A DNA stretch of 5,444 nt from Limnohabitans sp. Its GTDB lineage: Bacteria; Planctomycetota; Phycisphaerae; Phycisphaerales; SM1A02. The translations under genes and the position numbers were made by a program. Under the pieces are notes generated by a model. The model was not told the origin of the DNA, did not search any database, and saw nothing but the letters and a program-made list of their open reading frames with translations. Position 1 is the first letter of the stretch, and every line of letters begins with the position of its first letter. Location of the stretch: positions 1 through 5,444 of the forward strand of contig JASGCF010000236.1 of the NCBI GenBank assembly GCA_030054275.1, given 5' to 3'. This document shows positions 1 through 4,305 of the stretch, one piece after another.

Positions 1-1
1 G

Positions 2-760
2 GAATCGACTCCTCCGACGCCAGATGCTTCCAGTGCTGCTCCGGTCAAGGGTGATCGGCGGCTGCTCGCAAGCGGCATTCTCGGAGTGTTGTGGAGCACG
101 CTGCCGCCACTTGCCGGCTTCTACATCCTGTACGACTTACAGAACATCGCAGCATTTCTCCAGAAGGACTTGGAGCACGGGTTTTGGGCGTATGTGGCCG
201 TGTTTGCTGTGACAGCCGGTCTTGGTTTACTGCCGACCTACTCGCAGGCGTTTCTCGGAGGTTGGGTGTTCGGACTCAAGTGGGGTCTCGCTGGCTCGAT
301 TCTTGGGTTCACAGGTGGCGCTGCGATTGGGTACCTCTTCGCGCGCATCGTGACTGGCGACAGTGTGGATCGCTGGATTGATCGTCATCCGAAGGGACGC
401 GTCATTCGTGATGCGCTGGCACGAGGATCGGTTCTGCGCACCTTTCTCATCGTGACGCTGCTGCGTCTACCGCCGAGTTCTCCGTTCGCCATGACGAACT
501 ACGCGCTTGGCGCAACGCGCGTGCCATTTTGGCTCGCGATGATTGCGACGCCCATTGGCATGCTTCCACGCACGGCTGTGGTGTGCTTCCTCGCGGCAAG
601 CGCAGCTGGTACTGGGGCAGAGAACATCAAGGATGTCTTCGAGCAACAGCCAACATGGGTCTCCATCGCAGGCATCGCCTCCACGGTTGTCACCATCATT
701 GTGATTGGGCAGGTCGCCAAGCATGCACTTGCGAAGTTGACACCGGAGCAATCGTCATGA
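2..760 (+). CDS. TVP38/TMEM64 family membrane protein (VTT domain), 5' partial
   Basis: The frame is open from base 2 to the TGA at 758-760 (252 codons), so the start is probably left of the window. The first in-frame ATG/GTG/TTG is GTG at 86. Starting there would cut the first hydrophobic segment (which begins with LLASGILGVLW), so I treat GTG86 as internal. Before that segment is a Pro/Ser/Ala-rich polar tail. Two VTT-domain (SNARE-associated, DedA-related) blocks are visible. One is at about nt 230-346 with LGGWVFGLKWG, then GGAAIGYLFAR. The other is at about nt 458-577 with LRLPPSSPFAMTNYALG, then TPIGMLPRT. A last hydrophobic helix lies near nt 656-730. The family consists of integral inner-membrane proteins; related eukaryotic VTT proteins act in lipid scrambling, but the bacterial TVP38 substrate is not established. 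The stop overlaps the next start (ATGA), indicating translational coupling. The family call is firm; the function is unknown. Confidence 0.85.
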   Translation, partial: ESTPPTPDASSAAPVKGDRRLLASGILGVLWSTLPPLAGFYILYDLQNIAAFLQKDLEHGFWAYVAVFAVTAGLGLLPTYSQAFLGGWVFGLKWGLAGSILGFTGGAAIGYLFARIVTGDSVDRWIDRHPKGRVIRDALARGSVLRTFLIVTLLRLPPSSPFAMTNYALGATRVPFWLAMIATPIGMLPRTAVVCFLAASAAGTGAENIKDVFEQQPTWVSIAGIASTVVTIIVIGQVAKHALAKLTPEQSS

Positions 761-1008
761 ATCGTCGCGCCCGAACGCGAACACTGGCGCTGCTCTTGTT
801 CACGCTGTATTGCGTGCTCTACGGGACCTTTGTCTTGGTCGCGGCGTTTGGCACATTCCATGAAGGAAAGGCGACAGGCGGGCTCTCGCGCGAAGCTTTC
901 GCAGGCTTGTCTTGGGGTGTGGTCGGTGGATTTGGTTTGATTGTCGGCGCATTTCTTCTGGCGTTGGCGTATGCGTTTGTTGCGCGTGATGAGGAGACGG
1001 GCTCGTGA
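757..1008 (+). CDS. DUF485 family small membrane protein (YjcH-like partner of the symporter)
   Basis: This 83-residue protein starts at ATG 757, which overlaps the upstream TGA, with a GGAG at 745-748 eight bases before it. The N-terminus is short and Arg-rich (MNRRARTRT). Two transmembrane helices follow, at about residues 10-31 (LLLFTLYCVLYGTFVLVAAF) and 51-76 (LSWGVVGGFGLIVGAFLLAL), separated by a polar loop, and the tail is acidic. Size, topology and the YGTFVLVAAF block fit DUF485, whose E. coli member YjcH lies directly upstream of actP. The related small subunit DUF4212, which accompanies VC_2705-type symporters, is the main alternative. The stop overlaps the GTG start of the symporter gene. 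It is inferred to be a small accessory subunit of the symporter in the inner membrane; its biochemical role is not established in the family. Confidence 0.82.
   Translation: MNRRARTRTLALLLFTLYCVLYGTFVLVAAFGTFHEGKATGGLSREAFAGLSWGVVGGFGLIVGAFLLALAYAFVARDEETGS
991..996 (+). promoter_or_regulatory. Shine-Dalgarno site fixing the GTG start of the symporter gene
   Basis: GAGGAG at 991-996 lies eight bases before GTG 1005, inside the last codons of the DUF485 gene. It supports GTG 1005 over later starts and indicates that the symporter is translated by coupling. Confidence 0.7.
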
Positions 1009-2780
1009 TCTACGAAACGAGCACGCTTGCCATTGCAGTCTTTGTCGCCTTCGTCACGGCAGTGCTCATCTTGAGTTTTTGGCTCGGGTCTCGTGCAAAG
1101 AGCGCCGGGGGCTACTTCGCAGCGCATGGGCAAGTGGGATGGTTTGTGAACGGCATTGCCTTCGCGGGCGACTATCTCTCTGCAGCGAGTTTTCTCGGCA
1201 TTTGTGGCATGATTGCGTTCTTCGGGTATGACGGTTTTTTGTACTCGATTGGATTTCTTGCTGGTTGGATCGTTGCGCTCTTTGTGATTGCTGAACCCAT
1301 CAAGCGCATGGGGAAATACACGCTTGCAGATGCGCTGAACGCGCGGTTCCAATCGCGCGGACTCAAACTTGTCGCGGCGATCGCAACGCTTGTCATCTCG
1401 CTTTTCTACTTGATCCCACAAATGGTGGGGGCGGGTGCGTTGGTCAAGCCATTACTGGGATTGCCGCACTGGGCGGGCGTTGCCATGGTGGGCGCGGCTG
1501 TGACGGTGATCGTGGCAACTGCGGGCATGGTGAGTACGACATGGGTGCAGTTCATCAAAGGAACGCTGCTTGTCGCCGTCTGTACCGTGGTTGTTGCGCT
1601 GCTCCTTGAGCGTGGATTTTCCCTGCCAACAAAGCCAATTCCGTCAGATGCGATCCAGACTTTGCAAGTCACGCCGAGTGGAACGCTCGTGCATGGCCAA
1701 CCGCTTTCGAAAGAGAATCAACTTGATTCGCGATTGCGTGCCGAGTTTGGCACAGGCTTTGGAAGCATCGCATCACTTCCCGATGGTGCGCGCTCGACAG
1801 GGCCGCTTGGGCCGCTTGCCTATTTCAAAGTGTTCGCTGCGTCGACGGTGACAACTTGGAAGAAGTCCACGGATCCCAATGGAGTGACAACATGGTCGCC
1901 CGTCGAACGAACCGGAGCCGACCTCTTGCTTCCAGGCGCAAGCCCCACCTTCAAGGGCGTTCGCGACGATCGGCTCGTGGCGAAACTCGACTTCTTATCG
2001 CTGATGCTGGCACTCTTTCTTGGGACAGCCAGTCTGCCACACATTCTGATTCGCTACTACACGGTCAAAGACGCAGCAAGCGCGCGAAAGAGCACCGTCG
2101 TTGGCATTGGTGCCATTGGTGCGTTCTATGTGCTGACGCTTTATCTCGGTATTGGCGCGATGACAAGCGGGGCGCTTGATCCAACCGATTCGAACATGAC
2201 GGCGCCGCTGTTCGCAAAGACCTTTGGTGACGGTCTGTTCGCTGTCATCAGCGCGATCGCGTTTACAACGGTACTCGGCACTGTGAGTGGACTCATTCTT
2301 GCGGGTGCAGGTGCCGTTGCGCATGATCTCCTGCGCGATGTGTTCCGCATGAATCTCGACGATCGTGGCCAAGTGCGTGCTGCAAAGATCGCATCGGTTG
2401 CGCTTGGCATCGGCGCGGTGGGGCTTGGCATTCTCTTCGAGAAGTTGAATGTTTCATTTCTCGTTGGCTGGGCGTTCAATGTCGCAGCAAGCGCGAATCT
2501 CCCAGCCTTGGTCATGCTTCTCTTCTGGCGTCGTACCACCAAAGAAGGAATCATCGCAGCGATGTCCGTGGGGCTTCTTGCAAGTCTCGCGTGGGTACTT
2601 GCCTCGGCCGACACGCTTGAAAAAGTGCTTGGCTACTCGGCAGCCGACGCTGCGACCATGGCGCTTGTTCCGTTCAGCCAACCCGCCATTGTGACCGTAC
2701 CACTTGGATTCCTCACGCTGGTCGTTGTTTCGCTCTGCACGCAATCCACGACGCGTAAAAAGCCACACGCCGCCCTTTGA
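1005..2780 (+). CDS. actP: ActP-type cation/acetate symporter (SSS family)
   Basis: This is a 591-residue solute:sodium symporter (TC 2.A.21), an inner-membrane carrier with LeuT fold. Blocks shared with E. coli ActP are GDYLSAASFLGI (55-66), GYDGFLYSIGFLAGW (74-88), YLIPQMVGAGALV (135-147), STTWVQFIKG (177-186), GTASLPHILIRYYTV (340-354) and, later, LILAGAGAVAHDL. About 12-13 hydrophobic segments are visible. ActP takes up acetate and similar short monocarboxylates with a cation; the acetate assignment here rests on similarity and the DUF485 neighbour. The protein lacks the cleavable N-terminal signal of E. coli ActP and begins directly at the first core helix. It also has a much longer hydrophilic loop, about residues 206-326, between the sixth and seventh helices. 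The start is GTG within GTGA, overlapping the upstream stop. The last codons lie in a GC-rich stem-loop. Confidence is high for the family, moderate for the substrate. Confidence 0.9.
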   Translation: MIYETSTLAIAVFVAFVTAVLILSFWLGSRAKSAGGYFAAHGQVGWFVNGIAFAGDYLSAASFLGICGMIAFFGYDGFLYSIGFLAGWIVALFVIAEPIKRMGKYTLADALNARFQSRGLKLVAAIATLVISLFYLIPQMVGAGALVKPLLGLPHWAGVAMVGAAVTVIVATAGMVSTTWVQFIKGTLLVAVCTVVVALLLERGFSLPTKPIPSDAIQTLQVTPSGTLVHGQPLSKENQLDSRLRAEFGTGFGSIASLPDGARSTGPLGPLAYFKVFAASTVTTWKKSTDPNGVTTWSPVERTGADLLLPGASPTFKGVRDDRLVAKLDFLSLMLALFLGTASLPHILIRYYTVKDAASARKSTVVGIGAIGAFYVLTLYLGIGAMTSGALDPTDSNMTAPLFAKTFGDGLFAVISAIAFTTVLGTVSGLILAGAGAVAHDLLRDVFRMNLDDRGQVRAAKIASVALGIGAVGLGILFEKLNVSFLVGWAFNVAASANLPALVMLLFWRRTTKEGIIAAMSVGLLASLAWVLASADTLEKVLGYSAADAATMALVPFSQPAIVTVPLGFLTLVVVSLCTQSTTRKKPHAAL

Positions 2781-2792
2781 CGGTGCGGCGTG
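2757..2792 (-). terminator. Intrinsic terminator of efp, overlapping the 3' end of the symporter gene
   Basis: The arms CACGCCGC (2766-2773) and GCGGCGTG (2785-2792) form a perfect 8-bp stem. Read on the - strand it is followed by TGGC and then five Ts (complement of 2757-2761), the form of an intrinsic terminator about 80 bases past the efp stop. The stem spans the symporter stop codon at 2778-2780. An alternative register pairs CACACGC (2764-2770) with GCGTGTG (2792-2798). On the + strand the stem could also end the symporter transcript, but no T run follows there. Confidence 0.55.
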
Positions 2793-2839
2793 CGTGTGTT
2801 CGAAGTTGAGAGACCGCCCCCGATGGAGCGTCGCGACGA

Positions 2840-2865
2840 GAGTTCGCGGTGGGAGTTCGCGGCGG
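2840..2865 (+). repeat. Two tandem copies of a 13-base unit
   Basis: GAGTTCGCGGTGG (2840-2852) is followed directly by GAGTTCGCGGCGG (2853-2865), differing at one base, then a partial GAGG. It fills the short space between the two convergent genes. No function is apparent. Confidence 0.6.
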
Positions 2866-2869
2866 GAGG

Positions 2870-3424
2870 TCACGCGCGGCTGCGGTACGAACCGTCTGCA
2901 GTGGTGATGATGACCTTTTCGCCAATCGTGATGAACGGCGGAACGCGAGTCTTGAGACCGGTTTCGCAGGTCGCTTCCTTGAGTTGATTGGTCGCGGTTG
3001 CGCCCTTGATGCCTGGTGGGGTGTCGGTGATCGTCAGCGTGACGGTAAGCGGCAGTTCGACCGACATCGCCTTGCCATCGCACCACAGCACGATGATTTG
3101 GGTGTTGGGAAGTACATACAGCGCCAAGTCGCCGACGACCTCTTTGGAAAGTTCGACTTGGTCGTAACTCTCAAGGTCCATGAAGACAGACTTGCCACCT
3201 TGGTCGTAGAGGTACTCCATGGTGCGGCGGTCAAGATCGACCTGCTCGACATCTTCGCCAGAGCGCAGACGCTTCTCGATCAAAGAACCGGACTTCAGAT
3301 CGCGGATCTTGATCTGCACGAACGCGCGAAGGTTGCCCGGTGTGCGGTGCTCGGTCTCAAGGATCAAAAAGAGCTTGCCATCCATCTTGATGGCCATGCC
3401 CGGGCTCAGGTCGGTGCTATTCAC
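2870..3424 (-). CDS. efp: Elongation factor P
   Basis: EF-P binds between the ribosomal P and E sites in the cytoplasm and relieves stalling at polyproline stretches. The 184-residue product has the usual length and three domains: an N-terminal KOW-like domain (about 1-62) and two OB folds (about 65-125 and 129-184). The C-terminal region carries TDTPPGIKGATA and a match to the family signature (KEATCETG, then VPPFITIGE), and ends with DGSYRSRA. The start is GTG (complement of 3422-3424), with AAGAGGA eight bases upstream (complement of 3433-3439). The N-terminal loop that is modified in E. coli (PGKGQAF, modified Lys34) reads PGNLRAF here. Asn31 therefore replaces the modified Lys/Arg and an Arg sits two residues later. 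No modification-enzyme gene is in the window. The gene is monocistronic and convergent with the symporter operon. Confidence 0.96.
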   Translation of the reverse strand: MNSTDLSPGMAIKMDGKLFLILETEHRTPGNLRAFVQIKIRDLKSGSLIEKRLRSGEDVEQVDLDRRTMEYLYDQGGKSVFMDLESYDQVELSKEVVGDLALYVLPNTQIIVLWCDGKAMSVELPLTVTLTITDTPPGIKGATATNQLKEATCETGLKTRVPPFITIGEKVIITTADGSYRSRA

Positions 3425-3432
3425 AGTGAGAA

Positions 3433-3439
3433 TCCTCTT
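3433..3439 (-). promoter_or_regulatory. Shine-Dalgarno site for the GTG start of efp
   Basis: On the - strand AAGAGGA lies eight bases before the GTG at 3424. It supports this GTG as the start; the translation from there (MNSTDLSPGM) matches a normal EF-P N-terminus. I could not identify a convincing -35/-10 pair upstream. Confidence 0.65.
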
Positions 3440-3555
3440 GTTGTCCGCCTTGCGCTGGTTGCTACGCGGGACGGAAAGACTACCACAGACAGGGGGGCAG
3501 CCGGAAGTCTTGGTTCAGGCGCAGTTTGAGATGCTCGTGGTCTTGTGTTTCTCTC

Positions 3556-3577
3556 GGTCGCCGCTGCGGCGGCGACC
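3556..3577. repeat. Hairpin element, copy 1 (9-bp stem)
   Basis: GGTCGCCGC (3556-3564) pairs perfectly with GCGGCGACC (3569-3577) around a TGCG loop. It abuts the first 18-base motif. It resembles an extragenic palindromic element. Confidence 0.7.
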
Positions 3578-3628
3578 TTTGGGGTGGTCCACGATTCGTG
3601 TGCAGGTCCAGGTCCAACCTTTGGGGTG

Positions 3629-3669
3629 ATCCACGCCAGAGCGAGCGAAAGCGAAGCGAGTCGCGAGCG
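3629..3669 (+). repeat. 41-base direct repeat, copy 1
   Basis: It is identical to 3737-3777 at an offset of 108 bases. It starts in the ATCCACG part of the 18-base motif and runs through the GCGAGCGAAAGCGAAGC unit to TCGCGAGCG. The lack of any mismatch suggests recent duplication or gene conversion. Confidence 0.85.
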
Positions 3670-3704
3670 AAAGCGAAGCAGGTCGCGAGCGCTCAAAGTT
3701 CGAG

Positions 3705-3725
3705 CGGTCGCCGCTGCGGCGGCGA
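3705..3725. repeat. Hairpin element, copy 2 (7-bp stem)
   Basis: The 21 bases are identical to 3555-3575, exactly 150 bases downstream. TCGCCGC (3708-3714) pairs with GCGGCGA (3719-3725) around TGCG. The outer two pairs of copy 1 are lost because the right flank reads AC instead of CC. Confidence 0.7.
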
Positions 3726-3736
3726 ACTTTGGCGTC

Positions 3737-3777
3737 ATCCACGCCAGAGCGAGCGAAAGCGAAGCGAGTCGCGAGCG
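3737..3777 (+). repeat. 41-base direct repeat, copy 2
   Basis: It is identical to 3629-3669. The motif bases just left of the repeat differ between copies (GGGGTG versus GGCGTC), so identity begins abruptly at ATCCACG. On the right, copy 2 runs directly into two CGCGAGCGCTCAAA units and the terminator. Confidence 0.85.
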
Positions 3778-3794
3778 CTCAAACGCGAGCGCTC

Positions 3795-3827
3795 AAAAAC
3801 GAAAAGACCCCCGACCGAAGTCGGGGG
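3795..3827 (-). terminator. Strong intrinsic terminator on the - strand (UUCG loop)
   Basis: CCCCCGAC (3808-3815) and GTCGGGGG (3820-3827) form a perfect 8-bp stem. On the - strand the loop is TTCG closed by C-G, the very stable cUUCGg tetraloop, and the stem is followed immediately by TCTTTTCGTTTTT (complement of 3795-3807). On the + strand the loop is CGAA and no T run follows closely, so the orientation is clear. It would end a leftward transcript coming from right of 3828 and shield efp from it. No confident - strand gene is seen there. Confidence 0.8.
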
Positions 3828-3960
3828 CGGAGGGAGGGAAAAGGGCATTTTTGGGAGCGAGTCTTGCGACTCAACTCGTTCATGAATATGCCCACGATTT
3901 CGCCCCTTGCAAATGCTCGCAACGATTTTTTTGGAATTGTCTGACCAATTCGTACAAGCC

Positions 3961-4092
3961 TTCCATCCCGCCCAAACGGCTCCCACAAACGGCTTGCCAC
4001 AAACTGCTTTCCACCAACCTCTTGCTCCATACCCGCGGAATCGCCTCCAAAACTCCCACCAAAACGCCCCCCAAACTCCGCACGAAACTTGG
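3961..4092. repeat. C-rich, G-poor segment with 12-14-base near-repeats
   Basis: In 3961-4080 I count 56 C and 14 G on the + strand. CCACAAACGGCTT (3983-3995) recurs as CCACAAACTGCTT (3997-4009), 12 of 13 identical and 14 bases apart, and an earlier AAACGGCT sits at 3974-3981. From about 4043 to 4090 a second series of roughly 12-base units, each a C-run followed by AAAA or AAA, appears about four times. On the - strand this is G-run/TTTT-rich sequence with runs of up to six Gs. Confidence 0.6.
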
Positions 4093-4115
4093 CCCATGCC
4101 TTGAGAATCGCTTTC

Positions 4116-4146
4116 GGGAACTCTCGACGGCCCGCAACGGGTTCCC
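4116..4146. other. Nested inverted repeat
   Basis: GGGAAC (4116-4121) pairs with GTTCCC (4141-4146), enclosing CCG-CAA-CGG (4132-4140), which could form an inner hairpin. A further stem, ACGGCC (4197-4202) with GGCCGT (4210-4215), and another, GCCTG (4240-4244) with CAGGC (4251-4255), follow. Together they could form a structured leader on either strand. Confidence 0.35.
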
Positions 4147-4269
4147 CTCCAGTCCGTATGGGACGCTCTGACCCGCGCCCTGCGTGGAGAACTTCAACGG
4201 CCGCACTGGGGCCGTCGCCGATAGACTGAGCCTCTTCCAGCCTGCCAGTGCAGGCCATTCGCGAACTTT

Positions 4270-4282
4270 GCGGAATTTCCGC
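4270..4282. promoter_or_regulatory. Perfect 13-base inverted repeat upstream of the DUF1573 gene; possible operator
   Basis: GCGGAA (4270-4275) and TTCCGC (4277-4282) are perfect inverted arms around one T, ending 23 bases before the ATG at 4306. The position and short symmetric form suit a protein-binding site, but the stem is also short enough to arise by chance in GC-rich DNA. I found no convincing -35/-10 pair near it. Confidence 0.3.
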
Positions 4283-4305
4283 GGTCGCATCCTCGGACCC
4301 GATCC

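Larger units (their letters stand above)
3555..3797. repeat. GC-rich intergenic repeat cluster upstream of efp
   Basis: Several repeat types are interleaved. A 21-base hairpin sequence occurs at 3555-3575 and 3705-3725. An 18-base motif (CCTTTGGGGTGATCCACG type) occurs at 3576-3593, 3618-3635 and 3726-3743. A 41-base perfect direct repeat is at 3629-3669 and 3737-3777. The 17-mer GCGAGCGAAAGCGAAGC occurs at 3641-3657, 3663-3679 and 3749-3765. CGCGAGCGCTCAAA occurs at 3684-3697, 3770-3783 and 3784-3797. The copies are modular and unequally spaced, not a simple tandem array. No transposase or CRISPR-like regularity is present. A + strand frame stays open from GTG 3545 to the TGA at 4169-4171 (208 codons, rich in Arg, Ser and Ala). 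It has no Shine-Dalgarno sequence and I recognise no domain, so I do not call it a gene. Confidence 0.85.
3841..4305. other. Region without a confident gene; possible - strand transcription unit
   Basis: All six frames were read and none gives a recognisable protein. The best - strand candidate runs from ATG at 4288-4290 to a TGA at 3880-3882 (136 codons) and ends about 50 bases before the 3795-3827 terminator. Its C-terminal half contains LGGVLVGVLEAIPRVW and ends in AKSWAYS. It lacks a properly spaced Shine-Dalgarno sequence and its start is only 15 bases from the divergent DUF1573 start. A second - strand frame (4258 to 3779) reads through the terminator and is less likely. The stretch may instead encode a non-coding RNA. 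I checked by eye for the core motifs of RNase P RNA, tmRNA and SRP RNA and saw none. Local structures include GAATTG/CAATTC arms (3934-3951) and GAGTC/GACTC arms (3859-3872). Confidence 0.4.

Noticed and set aside
86..760. GTG at 86 as the true start of the VTT gene
   Set aside because: It falls inside the first hydrophobic segment and lacks a good Shine-Dalgarno sequence, while the frame stays open to the left edge. An upstream start outside the window fits better.
819..1421. A 200-codon open frame on the - strand
   Set aside because: It is antisense to the DUF485 and symporter genes, both of which have recognisable families and Shine-Dalgarno sites. The translation is charged and low in complexity with no domain.
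2454..3086. A 210-codon open frame on the - strand spanning the end of the symporter gene and the end of efp
   Set aside because: It overlaps efp in another frame on the same strand and runs antisense to the symporter. The His/Arg-rich translation has no recognisable features.
3485..3525. Possible SRP RNA core (CAGCCGGAAG)
   Set aside because: Only a few bases resemble the conserved GGAAG loop region. The flanking sequence cannot form the long helix of SRP RNA.
3555..3797. CRISPR array
   Set aside because: The repeats are of several kinds, spaced 42 and 108 bases apart, and the sequence between them is itself repeated. There are no uniform spacers and no cas genes.
3907..3951. Possible + strand terminator: TTGC/GCAA arms followed by seven Ts (3926-3932), and the GAATTG/CAATTC stem
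   Set aside because: The stem before the T run has only four pairs and an eight-base loop, and the six-pair stem lies after the T run. Neither makes a credible terminator in either direction.
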